The notes under the pieces are model-generated. The model was not told the DNA's origin. It worked only from the letters and a program-made list of their open reading frames with translations, and did no database searches. A stretch of DNA of 39,154 bases, taken from Chara braunii. Lineage: Eukaryota; Streptophyta; Charophyceae; Charales; Characeae. Shown here piece by piece: positions 20,874 through 31,470 of this stretch. A program made the position numbers and the translations under genes. Each line of letters opens with the position of its first letter. Within the stretch, counting starts at the first letter, position 1. The stretch spans positions 5,281,930 to 5,321,083 of the forward strand of contig BFEA01000007.1 of NCBI GenBank assembly GCA_003427395.1. The letters are read 5' to 3'.

Positions 20874-21420
20874 TCACATCGTGCGATTGTCTGCGAGGAT
20901 GCTCACTATGGGGTCTGCTAACTTCTGGACTTTTAGCCCCAACTTCAACTTCTGTAGCGCCTTTCTACTGATATAGCTGCGCGTGCCCCCACTATCTACT
21001 AGGGCCCCTACTCTACCTCTGAAAATCTCTACATCTACCAAAACTAGTTGTCCTCTACTCTCCTTTTTCATCTTGGCCCAGGCGGGCATCCTCTCCTTTA
21101 GCTCATCGGCCACGCCCGTGAGGGAAGTGCCTAGAGACACCCTGACACAAGCAGTCTCTAGACAGCTATCTAGGCACCGGCCTGCAACCTCTGCCATAGG
21201 CTCATGTGGTGTGGGAGTTTCCGGCCGGCTCGCACTCATTTCCCCACATGGCCTTATGGTAGGGGCAGTTGCTACCCCTACCGACGACTGCCTTTTGACC
21301 CCTGGGCAGCCCCTCGGGCCTCTCTGTACTTTGAACAATATTTGATGATGTGGCCAGGGTCACCACAATAAATGCACTGCCCCTGGTCCACACGCTGTTG
21401 CCAGACGCGCCCTGTGGCAG
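20874..21420 (-). pseudogene. Zinc knuckle and aspartic protease of a third Ty3/gypsy element
   Basis: On the minus strand a CX2CX4HX4C nucleocapsid knuckle, CIYCGDPGHIIKYC, lies at 21376-21335. In a different frame a linker leads to a protease domain with VLVDVEIFRGRVGALVDSGG and TRSYISRKALQKLKL. The catalytic Asp is at 20996-20994 and the DSG motif is intact. The frame ends just after SILADNRTM at 20874, and no RT follows on this strand. So the element is broken within protease, with plus-strand material (20044-20873) beyond. The knuckle and protease being in different frames implies a frameshift near 21335. Confidence 0.8.
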
Positions 21421-21482
21421 ACCTGGGTGCCATCCTCCTCTCCTATAGCGTGATCTATTACCCCTATTAGGCGACCTATTCC

Positions 21483-22313
21483 CTAAACGGTTTTGCGGGG
21501 GACCGTGACCCCTTCCTCCCGCTTGGCGGTTTCCTCCTCTACCACCAACCCCCTGATCGCCCTGGGAACGGCCCCCTTGGCCCTGGCCTCTACCTCCTCC
21601 TTGGGCCTCCCTCCAGCCGCGACAGCAGCGTAAGTCCTCCCCTGGCTAATGCCATTGTCCTCCTCCTCCAGTCCCCACTCAATCTGCTCGTAGGGGACCT
21701 CGTCGACACCACCCTCATCTAAGGTAAGGATCAAACGATCCTTGGTTTTGACCTGACCCGAGATGGTGCGACCCTTCCACTTTTTACCCTTATACAGGTC
21801 CTTATGCCAAAAAGTGGAAATTGACATGGACCTCGTCTCGAACGCTACCACTTCCTTACTCAATGCGTCATAGCTCATGGTGGGCTGTTGGCTCTTCTCG
21901 AAGAAGTGCCCTCGTAATTGTTCGGGCATAGCCCGGTAGAAGAGGTTGACCAATTGGGTCTCTGTGACCCCATGGTCCGGCTTCGCGACCAGCTCATCCA
22001 TCACGCCCTTGAGTGCTCTGGCACTCTTCCACTGACGAGAGTGGATGGTTTGCAATCTATCGGAGGCTTTCACACTACGTGTAACGTCTGCAAACCGCTC
22101 GTGCAATAACTTAAGGAAGTCAGTGAGGGGAGTGAACGCAGAATAAGCAACTAAATCATCATTGCAGTTAGCGGTGCGGCACAAGGAACGAGTGAAGCTT
22201 GCTGCTTCGTCTCGAAGGGCATGGATGGCTATCAGGACATGCTCATCCGGGGAGACCTTCTGCAAATGGATGTAGTTCTTCCCATTTGTCAAAATTCTCT
22301 TCTCTCTTCCCAC
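21483..22313 (-). pseudogene. gag capsid region of the third element
   Basis: A 276-codon frame without an internal stop, covering the capsid core: YIHLQKVSPDEHVLIAIHAL, DEAASFTRSLCRTANCNDD, FLKLLHERFADVTRSVKASD, LQTIHSRQWKSARALKGVMD and LVNLFYRAMPEQLRGHFFEK. A basic/Gly-rich C-terminal part (YAAVAAGGRPKEEVEARAKG) follows, before the zinc knuckle in another frame. It is in a different frame from the upstream coiled-coil segment, so a frameshift lies near 22314-22420. The length and order match gag of Ty3/gypsy elements with long N-terminal coiled coils. Confidence 0.82.
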
Positions 22314-22419
22314 TATAAGAGTCAGGGAACTTGACCTAGACAGGCTCCCTTCGGGGACGTACTTCCTCCTCCTTGGGAGCAGTCAATTTGGCACCTTCTA
22401 TGGCGCCCGTACAATAATG

Positions 22420-23165
22420 TTATGTGCCCTCTAGGCGGGCCCTCACCTCTGAGCCCACCTGCGTTGCCAATTCCCTGGCGAAGTCCCTGAGCCCCAACCG
22501 TATAGAGCGTAAGGCAATGTCTTGACCTCTACCAAATAAATATTGCTCTTCCTGGACTTGTGTCAGGCGCTCTATGTTTCTTGCCATTATCTCCATTTTC
22601 CCTAGTAGAGCCACCTGCGTCGCCATCTGGTCTCTCTGCTTCTTCCCCTCTTCCAATTCTTTCGCCGCCTCACTTGCCGCCTCCATTCTCCTTTTTCTCT
22701 CCCTCATTAATCGAAACTTCCGCTCCATCCTCTTCTCATCCTCCATCGCTTGTCGCTTGAGTGGGCCTTCTCATGCATCCCACTCTCTCATGGCCGCCTC
22801 TTGTTCATCCCACATACATCAGTGCCTCTTCTTCTTCCCCCAGGGACAAACCAGCAACCCACTCTGTAATTTTCTTCTCCATTTGATCTTCTTTTGTGCC
22901 ACTGGATTCACCTCTTCCTCCTACCCGACTGTTCTTCCTCCTCTTCCTCCTCTTCTACCGCCTTCAGCTTCTCTTCTTCTTCTCTCTTTAGCCTCTCCCT
23001 CTCTCTGGCCATCTCCTCCTCAATCTTTCTCATTTTCGCCGCCTGTTCTTCCAATAGGGCCCTCTTCTTGGCCTCCTCTCTTTTCTCTTTCAGGAGGGCG
23101 ACGGTTTTCACCTCCTCTTCTGCTGTGTAAGGGGAGGTGGTCCGGCCACTCCGCGTGTCAACCAT
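22420..23165 (-). pseudogene. gag N-terminal coiled-coil region of the third element
   Basis: It starts at ATG 23165 with MVDTRSGRTTSPYTAEEEVK, followed by a long Glu/Lys/Arg coiled coil (23100-22910) that ends in a run of Glu. Across a gap with stops (22907-22747), where the ITEWVAGLSLGEEEEALMY block can be read in a different frame, the coiled coil resumes at MEDEKRMERKFRLMRERKRR and continues through the block ending SEVRARLEGT at 22420. Two frameshifts and at least one stop make it non-coding as it stands. Orientation and order lead into 22313-21483. Confidence 0.78.
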
Positions 23166-23741
23166 GGTGAAAGGCGCACAACCAAGTGACGGTTCCGCTC
23201 CTCACCACTTAGACTCTCCCCCTAATTGACTCACCTCAAGACTGACTCGATCTATGGACCACAGTGTAGCCCCGCCAACTATGGTCTCTAGCCTAGACTC
23301 TAATCACTACAACCGTCACTACAAAACCTGTTGCTGACCAGGAGGCATTTAAGGAGATCCCCCGTAACTCCTCAGGAATTCTTTAACGTGGCAGACAGGA
23401 CGGCGCGGTCAGCAAGTTGTCTCAAGACGTAGACAGCCCGTTGTGCAGCCCACAACTCAGATTTTGGGCCTACCGTGCCACACCGAGCAGCCCGCCGGTC
23501 AGTACCGGTCCTTGGGAGGGTTCGTGTCCTCCGGGACAATCGAGTAGTCAGACACAGTCTTTAGCCCTACTCAGCCCGTGTGGGCTTGGTCAACAAGGCC
23601 CTATCCTTCATACACGGAGTCCTATCACCTGGACAAAAGAGACTCAATGCAGAAAGAAGAGACATACAGACTCAGACTCAGCAAGTACCATAGGGTGAGT
23701 GCACATCCATAAGGCGAGGGGATAGGCTAAGGGCTTGGCGA
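23166..23741 (-). other. Leader of the third element
   Basis: No coding potential is recognised. In the minus direction it lies between the primer-site-like sequence and the gag start codon, as a retrotransposon leader should. Confidence 0.5.
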
Positions 23742-23756
23742 GATTATACCAACTCC
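23742..23756 (-). other. Possible primer-binding site of the third element
   Basis: The minus strand reads GTTGGTATAATCTCG. The other two elements have GTTGGTATCGG at the LTR/leader boundary, so the first eight bases agree while the rest diverge. It may be a decayed initiator-Met site or use another tRNA. The adjacent LTR end does not show a clear CA. Confidence 0.35.
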
Positions 23757-23809
23757 AGCTTGGTCAAACTCGTGGTCGACGACTCCGGTCAACGCCTCGG
23801 TCAATCGCC

Positions 23810-23942
23810 CGGTCAACCCTTTGGTCAACGCCCGGTCAACCCTTTGGTCAACGCCCGGTCAACCCTTTGGTCAACGCTCGGTCAACCCTCTGGTCAACGC
23901 CCGGTCAACCCTCTGGTCAACGCCCGGTTAACCCTCTGGTCG
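23810..23942. repeat. 23-bp tandem repeat (about 5.8 units) rich in GGTCAAC
   Basis: The unit CGGTCAACCCTTTGGTCAACG+CC is repeated at 23810, 23833, 23856, 23879, 23902 and partly at 23925. Each unit holds two GGTCAA motifs (TTGACC on the minus strand). Confidence 0.95.
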
Positions 23943-24055
23943 GCCATGGCTGCTGCCACCTTCTTCCTCGCCACCCTTCACTTCTCTTTCCCCCTCCTTC
24001 ACCTTTCTTCTTTCTCCTGTCTCTCCTCCCTTCTCCACTTCTCCTTCCTTCGTCA

Positions 24056-24844
24056 NNNNNNNNNNNNNNNNNNNNNNNNNNNNNNNNNNNNNNNNNNNNN
24101 NNNNNNNNNNNNNNNNNNNNNNNNNNNNNNNNNNNNNNNNNNNNNNNNNNNNNNNNNNNNNNNNNNNNNNNNNNNNNNNNNNNNNNNNNNNNNNNNNNNN
24201 NNNNNNNNNNNNNNNNNNNNNNNNNNNNNNNNNNNNNNNNNNNNNNNNNNNNNNNNNNNNNNNNNNNNNNNNNNNNNNNNNNNNNNNNNNNNNNNNNNNN
24301 NNNNNNNNNNNNNNNNNNNNNNNNNNNNNNNNNNNNNNNNNNNNNNNNNNNNNNNNNNNNNNNNNNNNNNNNNNNNNNNNNNNNNNNNNNNNNNNNNNNN
24401 NNNNNNNNNNNNNNNNNNNNNNNNNNNNNNNNNNNNNNNNNNNNNNNNNNNNNNNNNNNNNNNNNNNNNNNNNNNNNNNNNNNNNNNNNNNNNNNNNNNN
24501 NNNNNNNNNNNNNNNNNNNNNNNNNNNNNNNNNNNNNNNNNNNNNNNNNNNNNNNNNNNNNNNNNNNNNNNNNNNNNNNNNNNNNNNNNNNNNNNNNNNN
24601 NNNNNNNNNNNNNNNNNNNNNNNNNNNNNNNNNNNNNNNNNNNNNNNNNNNNNNNNNNNNNNNNNNNNNNNNNNNNNNNNNNNNNNNNNNNNNNNNNNNN
24701 NNNNNNNNNNNNNNNNNNNNNNNNNNNNNNNNNNNNNNNNNNNNNNNNNNNNNNNNNNNNNNNNNNNNNNNNNNNNNNNNNNNNNNNNNNNNNNNNNNNN
24801 NNNNNNNNNNNNNNNNNNNNNNNNNNNNNNNNNNNNNNNNNNNN
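24056..24844. other. Assembly gap (789 N)
   Basis: An unbroken run of N. Open frames that span it are meaningless. Confidence 1.
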
Positions 24845-25016
24845 CACACACCTACAGCTATGGCGGCTATGGCCGCTACTACTCTACCGCTATGGCTAAC
24901 TTCCTTCTCGCCCACTTCGTCCTCGGGCTCACTGCAGACCACCTCACACAAGTCGCTATGGCAGCGCTTCCGCATGGCTCACGCAGGAATGAATGAATGG
25001 CTGAGTGCTGCCTCTT

Positions 25017-25024
25017 GATTTATA
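25017..25024 (-). promoter_or_regulatory. Candidate LTR TATA box
   Basis: TATAAATC on the minus strand, upstream (in element orientation) of the leader and gag of the third element. Confidence 0.45.
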
Positions 25025-25571
25025 CTTCTGTAACTTGCTGGTCTGCCCTTTTCCATCGGCCCATCGTGCACACAGTCCCTCATGGTACTTGCTGGACTGG
25101 ACTGGGACTGACTGGACCGGTACCGCTGACTGCATGGGTTTGCACCGCAGACTCACTGTCGTCGCACTGCCAACATACTGAGGTTGGCTCCACCACTTGC
25201 CCACTTGCCTCTGTCTAAACGTGAGCCCATTCCGAAAGGCCACTTCTAGGACCTTCCGGAAGTCTGTGGACTTGGCCTTTCGGGTACTGTAGCAGCTACG
25301 ACCTTGACCTTTCAGGACTATAGCAGCTACGACCTTGACCTTTCAGAATACCTATAGATACGACCTCTACAGGGCTGGAACTCCTACCTGACAGATCTAC
25401 AGATCGAATCCCTACCACTACACTGACCTACGACAGACAAACAACAACTAACAAAACTCAGGTCACGGGTTCAAACACTCAGGGGTCAACTCGATACTGT
25501 ACACAGGTAAGGTGAGAACTAGGGATCGAGCCCTGGGATCTGCATTCGCTACTACTAACAGTTGAAACCGT

Positions 25572-26867
25572 TTCAAGGGAAGTACCTATAAGGGGAAGGA
25601 AGTTGTTAGTAACATCAGGACCAGGGACCATGTCAATTTGTATCTTTTGAATACTGAGTCTCTTGTTGTTCGAGTTGTGGACTCATTGCTAATCGGCATC
25701 AAATCAGACTCTTGTTGTTTTCCTGGCAGAATTCAAGAGAGCCGGCATGTACGTAAAATCAGGCCGGCAGTGCTGGAAGTTGACCACCAGCGGGAAAGGA
25801 AGTTGACTTTTCATGAGAAGAGTAGTTGATCGGCGGGGAAAAAAACGTCAGGTTGGGGAAAGAAGCCATCACCTGGTGAATCGTGCTTGGAGCGGCAATT
25901 GACAAAGAGCATCGACAACCGGTGGTGAAATGAAGTGCTTTCATTAACCCTAGCCTTGCATGTGGCATGCTTTGTCTTTGAAGATGGATTGTTGGTTTCC
26001 TTGGTGGTTGAAGAGCCTAAGCAATCCATTTGTGAATCATAAGAGAGGCACCAGTCATGGCAACTTTGTTACGAGTTTGAAAACCTGCACGCCCTGACTG
26101 ATGTGCGTGCTGCCTGCGAAATTCCTGGACTGTTATCACCGTCGATTTGATACTCCATTAGTAGTGGCAACCGAACGCGGCAGTTCAGGTCAACAGTCAG
26201 GTAGCATGTATGTAAAGGACTTTGTTGGATTGGCCACGATGCACAGTTTGCATTATTAAATATAATTTCTCATTTGCACTTTAGCCTTCCAACTCTGTTC
26301 CTGTTGTAGATAGGTAGGCATGTCCAATACAAACGAAATGCAATAGCTGCGTTGGCCAGAGGGGAGGCGCTTGTAAAACAGCCCTTCCATTGGCCCTTGA
26401 CCTGGATAACAGGAGGTGGTTGACTCAGCTGGTCATTGCCAGCTGAGCATGGAAGGATCATGAGACTCCCAACCACAACGGGACAGAGAATTTCAAGTGT
26501 GATAAGTGAAGCAGATTGACAGTGCCAGCACAATCCAGGAAGAAAATGGCGTGGAAACACAAGAAAGGCAGCAAATTGATCCTAACGGACCCTTTGGTCT
26601 ATAAATACAGAATTTCAGTCCTCCCAGTCATCAGATCAATTTTGTGGCAGTTTATGCTTTCCTTGCGGTACCCTGCCTCAGTATAGCCATCACCCTGTCA
26701 GACTGAGGGACAGTGACAGCAAGTCAGGAATTGCATCCACTCGCACAGATATCACTTAATACAAGATGAGCCAGCGCAACTCCGCCCGTGTCAGGAAAGG
26801 GAGATTGGAACGACACAAATAGTCGATCGAGAGAGATGTGAGACGGTTTTCACCTTTGCAGAGGCAG
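25572..26867. other. Unique spacer between inverted LTR copies
   Basis: 1.3 kb flanked by oppositely oriented copies of the third-element LTR. No known domain is seen on either strand. It contains a TATA box (26600-26607) and, 160 bases downstream, ATG at 26766 opening a short frame (MSQRNSARVRKGRLERHK, then TAG). The frame resumes after the TAG into the LTR copy. The spacer could be host sequence caught between insertions or the internal part of another element. Confidence 0.45.
26600..26607 (+). promoter_or_regulatory. Candidate TATA box
   Basis: TATAAATA in GGTCTATAAATACAG, a close match to the plant consensus. No recognisable gene follows, apart from a short Arg/Lys-rich frame at 26766. 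Confidence 0.4.
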
Positions 26868-27382
26868 ATGCAGATCCCAGTGCTCGATTCCCAGACCTTA
26901 CCCATGTACAGAATCGAGTCAACCCCTGCGTGTTTGAGCCCGTGACCTGTGTTGTGGTAGTTGTTTGTTGTCTGTCCTAGGTCTGTGTAGTGGTAGGGGT
27001 TCGATCTGTAGGTCTGTGAAGTAGGGTCACAACTCTGTAGAGGTCGTAGCTGTAGATGTTCTGAAAGGTCAAGGTCTTAGCTGCTACAGTCCTGAAAGGT
27101 CAAGGTCGTAGTTGCTACCGTATTTGAGAGGCCAAGTCCACAGACTTTCGGAAGGTCCAGAAGTAACCTTTCGAAGTTGCCTCACGTTTAGCAAGAGGCA
27201 AGTGGGCAAGTGGTGAGCCCAACTGCGTTGAGTTGGCAGTGTAACTGCGTTACGTCGACAGTGCGACTGAGTCGAGTTGGCAGTGTGACTGCGTTACGTC
27301 GGCAGTGCGACTGCATCGAGTTGGCAGTGCAAACCCATGCAGTCAGCGGTACCGGTCCCAGTGTCAGAGTCCAGTCAAGCAA
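26868..27382 (+). mobile_element. Inverted partial copy of the third-element LTR
   Basis: Reverse-complement match to 25086-25545. Shared blocks include ATGCAGATCCCAG, GACCTTGACCTTTCAG (as its complement), CCAAGTCCACAGACTT and TGCAAACCCATGCAGTCAGC. It has an extra expanded series of GAGTTGGCAGTGNNACTGCG units (27225-27330) not seen in the other copy. It is cut at 27383, where the second family-1 LTR inserts. Confidence 0.8.
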
Positions 27383-27555
27383 TGTTACATGTTGCGCCTG
27401 CAACAGGCTGCACGGGCCATTTTCAGGCCCGTGTCATTTTCAGCCTGAAAGCCTGAAAACGAGGGCCTACAGACCCCGTGTTGTTTTCAGGCCAAAAGCC
27501 TGAAAACAACGGCCTGTACAGGCCCCGTGTCAGTTTCAGCCTGAAAGCCTGAAAA
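27383..27555 (+). mobile_element. Second family-1 LTR, segment 1 (5' end)
   Basis: It begins TGTTACATGTTGCGCCTGC, matching 5381 onwards, and carries the CCTGAAAGCCTGAAAA / GGGCCTACAG array. It is interrupted at 27555 and continues at 28706. Confidence 0.88.
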
Positions 27556-28707
27556 TGCAAGGAACCTGACTGTTCACAGCTTGCTCGAGTGCATCAAACC
27601 GCATGCATACATGTCATCACACGTACAGAGTGGCCTCACACAAAACCAGATGGAGATGAGATAAGAACCAAGTAGCGCAACTTATATTATCAATGTCACT
27701 TAATACAAAGAGTATCATGAGTTCCAGAGTTCAGCGTCAACTAGAGGTAAGTCTCCCTCGTCATACAACTGCGTGGAACCTGGCTCAGCCAGCGTTCTCC
27801 TTCAGATCACAAGTGTGGCGCCAACAGGTAAGTGTCCACCATATCCAGACTCGCTCCCTGTCTTCTCTCTCTTGCTCTCTTCTCTCTCTCTCAATAACTC
27901 TATCTTGGTTCTCTTTCCTTCACTATGCATGCACACTCTCACCTACGAAGATCTACTTTGAATGTCACTCACTGATATCCCACTACTACTAATCCTACTA
28001 CTACTAACATAGGCTAGCGCAGCTATGGCTTCCCTGCAGCCAGCGCCCAGCCTCCCTTCTTCCTGACGCAGCTCTTCTTCAGCCAGCGCCTCTCCCAGCA
28101 CTATAGTGCACAAGTGCCTCAGCACTTCCACGCATCAATGCCTATGAGAATCTGTCTGTGGGGGAGGCTGCCTCGTTTCTTATAGTGCTGGCCTCCCCTG
28201 GAGAGGCCTGAATTCTGCCTGTCCTGGTCCTTTCCCAGTCCCAGCCTCTGTCTATGTGTCCCAGTTCCCTTTCCTTCAGGGGTTACTGCCGCTGCGGCCT
28301 TCAGGCCTTGATTTTGGACTCCCAATCTGAATCTAGACTTTCTTTCTGACTTGAATCCAGACTGGAACTTAACTCTTTGACTTCTACTGGACAGACATAC
28401 CCAATGCACGAACAGACACTCTTCCTGCACGAACAGACACATTGACTGCACGTACAGACACATCCTTTGTTTGAATAGGCATGACTTACACTGCCCCTGG
28501 CGAACAGATGTGACCTCCAAATCTAAACATGGTGACTGTTCGTCCAGGGCCCAACCATGACCTTTGACATTGTCTTTACTTTAGCCAGGATGTGACCTCT
28601 AACTTAGGGAACATGTCCTTTGCTCTGCTTTCACGAATTGGGCTCTGGGCGAGGGACCCCAATATGCTGCTTTTGTCGAACATGGGCTGAATCGGGTAAA
28701 GGCCCCA
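27556..28707 (-). mobile_element. Solo-LTR-like insertion in the second family-1 LTR
   Basis: 1.15 kb inserted in the CCTGAAA array. On the minus strand it runs TGGGGCC...CCTTGCA, i.e. TG...CA ends. It has a TATA-like CTATAAG (28185-28179) in the context CCAGCACTATAAG, very like the family-1 LTR promoter. There is no coding potential. CAGCCTGAAAGCCTGAAAA occurs immediately before it (27537-27555) and at its end (28706-28724). The host array is itself repetitive, so this may or may not be a target duplication. Confidence 0.6.
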
Positions 28708-29379
28708 GCCTGAAAGCCTGAAAACAAGGGCCTACAGGCCCCGTGTCATTTCAGCCTGAGAGCCTGAAAACGAGGGCCTACAGGCCCTGTGTCGTTTTAG
28801 GCTAAATCAGGGCCTTTCCGGCCCTGAGTATTTTCAGCCTGAAACTGAGGTCCATTTTCAGGCCCTCATCAGTTCGACCTGCCCTGAAACTCAGGCACCA
28901 GACCAGGGTTTTAGCTCAGGCCATTTTTGGCCTATTTTCAANACAACCTTTGTTTGAGCTTCAACCCCAGGGTCTGGCACGTTTTGGCATTGGCAAGAGC
29001 AGCCTCCTGGACGGGCCAGCACTATATAAGACTGGCCCGCCCTGCAGGCTGCAGGTAGTTGGGAGGTAGTTCATAGGTACTTCCCAGGCACTTGACGTGC
29101 AGTTCAGGAGGTAGAAGGTAGTCTTCAGGATTCGGCAGCAGCACTCTGGAGGAGCGTTGCAAGAGTAGTACTAGCGCTGGCAGTAGTCTTCAGCGCTGGG
29201 CGCTTTGTAGCGTTAGCAGTAGTCTTCAGCGCTGGGCGCTTTGTAGCGTTAGCAGTAGTCTTCAGCGCTGGGCGCTTTGTAGCGTTAGCAGTAGTCTTCA
29301 GCGCTGGGCGCCATAGCTAGAGTAGTACTAGAGAGAGAGAGATTGGGCAGAGGCCAGGGATACTTACCTGCAGCGCCGT
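28708..29379 (+). mobile_element. Second family-1 LTR, segment 2
   Basis: It aligns with about 5487-6035 of the first copy: CCTGAAA array, TATATAA at 29023-29029 and GCCCGCCCTGCAGG. A 36-bp unit present four times (starts at 29181, 29217, 29253, 29289) compares with two units in the first copy. It ends at ...TTACCTGCAGCG, where the 6.7-kb insertion begins. Confidence 0.88.
29181..29312. repeat. 36-bp tandem repeat within the LTR
   Basis: CAGTAGTCTTCAGCGCTGGG starts at exactly 36-bp intervals, four copies. The last copy is followed by the unique CCATAGC. Confidence 0.95.
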
Positions 29380-31009
29380 TGTCGGTGCGAATACCCTTAC
29401 AAGGGTATCCGCCCTGTTTTTTGCAAGTGACAGAAAATAAGTTCGATTCGGAAATTTTGAGTAGACCACGCGAGTTGCGGCAGCCTTTTGTTTACGTTGA
29501 CTAAATGATTGACTAGAGTAGAGAGTGTGTGGGCACGCAGGCTTGAGGCGCGCGTGATTTTAATTGTTGATGACCGAAGAACCGGCGTGATCGTCGGCCA
29601 GAATTTTATTTATTTATTTCTGATTAAATTAGGATTAAGAAGATTATGTCTCGTTGATTGATGTGTTTGCCTGTGACCTATGCGTACGTGCGGAGAACGA
29701 CATCGACATACAATGTGTTTTTGAAAAGTTTGGGAGATCTGCGCGTTGCACAGTATCCGCTTATTTAGGTGTCCGTCAAAACTAGACCTAGCCTTGGGAC
29801 AAGCACTATTGGTTACAGCGTCGACTTTTCATCAAAGGGGTCCAGGGATCGAGGCCAATGGCGACGGCGTAGGAATATTGGAGCGGCGCAAGGGCCGGGC
29901 AGGGCCGGGCGGGGCTATCCCCCTTGATTTTTGTTGTCCGCGGCACCCAATCGGTGGTGGCATTTCCCAGATAATTCTTTTTAGCGCCGTATTTCTGTTT
30001 ATTTGTTTTTATGCTCCGGCGTGCCTTTGACCCGGACCAACGCCGGACTTAATGGCCACCACCGCGCGGTCAAAGTTCGAGTTTGTAATTACACTGGAGG
30101 AAAAAGGGTCGGTAACGCTGAGTGTATATGACCTACGTTTCGGGGTTGGTAGGGTCGCGTGGGGTTGAGTTGTAGTCGCAGGAATTGCCGGAAGTGCGAT
30201 TCCAAACTGTTTTTGTGGCCGCGCCGAGGTCGCCCCTTTATAACATTACGGGGAGCACCGTAGCAGCCACGTCTGCGCTCAAGCCTCCAACGAGGGAACA
30301 AGGGGAGCCGCACCCACCAGCAGGTGGGCGATACGGGCCAGGGGCCAGCCGGTAGCATTAGGGTCGGGCTTCTTCCATGGGCCAGTCACTGTGCCTCTCC
30401 CCAAGTCCCCTCCCCCTATGAGCATTACGGCGGTCCCTGCTCGGTAATGCTCGACAGGGACCCACAACATACTCCTAGAAGGCGGGCCAGAGGGATTAGC
30501 GGGCGCTGAGCTAGCAGCAGCGAGCAGCGCTAAGGGCAGGAAAAAGGGAGGCCGCGGGCGGTAAGACCATGAGTGGGAGAGACAGGCAGTAGAGCTGGTC
30601 GGGCGGTGCTGTGCAGCAGCGAGGCGGAGCAAGCGACGGGCACTAGGTTGGTGAACGGGAGAGCTGAGCGCCAGGCAGCGGAGTGACGGCGGCAAGGGGG
30701 GCAACGGGCAAAACGAAGAGAAGAACACGGGCGCGAAGCGGAGCCGGGTGCATGCAGGGTATGGGCGACGAAGCAGAGTATGGCGGGGCTAGGCAGGTCG
30801 CAACACAAAAGGAGCAGCGCACACGATCGACGAAGGAGGCTGGCGCATAAGAGTGTAGTGGGGCCGAAGAAGGGACAACTGGGCAAGGAGGAAGTGGCCA
30901 AAGAAGGAAAGGAAAAGAGTCGAATGAACCCAGACGCCGTGTGACGCCGGGTACATTTGACGAAGGAGGTGGTGGAAGAAACACGTGGGCCCGGCTGGGG
31001 ATGCACAAC

Positions 31010-31470
31010 TCGCTGGTTCCTTAGCGGAATCAGGCGAGTGAAGAGAGGAGCTTGGGGTTTTAGCCCCGGGACACGTTTTGGAGGTTTCTTGGTGCTGCGA
31101 GTGTAATGGTAGCGTTAGTTTCAGGGATAAGTTAGTAGTTTGGGAGATAGAGGAAAAGTAGTGCGTGAGAGATGTTGGGGAGAATGGCTATGGCGGGAAA
31201 GAGGAGGGATCGCTCCCTCGATTCTCTGTGGAATTGAGTGGGAGGAGTGCTAAAGTGGGGATTTTCAGGGCCGGCGGCCCCAAATCCGAGGTTAGAGTTA
31301 GTGGAGAGTTAGTGGGATGAGAGGTTAGTGAGAAACGGGGTGCGTCGGGAGATGGCGAAGGCTGGCGATAACGGGAAGAGAATACGACATTTCACTCGAT
31401 TCCTAACGGAATCGAGCGACGAAAAGTGTTGGCCAGGGGTTTTCGGACATTGCAAGCACAATGGCGGTAT
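31010..31470. repeat. Three diverged repeats of about 190 bp
   Basis: Similar segments begin near 31021 (GCGGAATCAGGCGAGTG...GGGGTTTTAGCCC), 31211 (TGTGGAATTGAGTGGG...GGGGATTTTCAGGGCC) and 31406 (ACGGAATCGAGCGACG...GGGGTTTTCGGACA). Each is followed by a GAGTTAGT-like block. The similarity is weak and was judged by eye. Confidence 0.4.

Larger units (their letters stand above)
23757..25571 (-). mobile_element. LTR of the third element, containing the assembly gap
   Basis: In the minus direction it begins near TGTTAGTAGTAGCG (25560-25547) and runs to the primer site. A TATA box lies at 25024-25017. The segment 25086-25545 recurs inverted at 26868-27372, which shows it is a mobile repeat. 24056-24844 is unsequenced, so the LTR length (about 1.8 kb if the gap is sized correctly) is uncertain. 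Confidence 0.65.

Noticed and set aside
23810-23942. CRISPR-like short repeats
   Set aside because: Units are directly adjacent, with no spacers, so it is a minisatellite.
23735-25018. 427-codon plus-strand frame and similar long frames
   Set aside because: Most of each is the 789-base N gap, and the flanks are LTR sequence.
30089-31008. Overlapping minus-strand frames of 120-160 codons rich in Pro, Ser, Leu, Ala and Cys
   Set aside because: The high GC composition keeps several frames open at once. There is no recognisable domain, signal peptide or splice structure.
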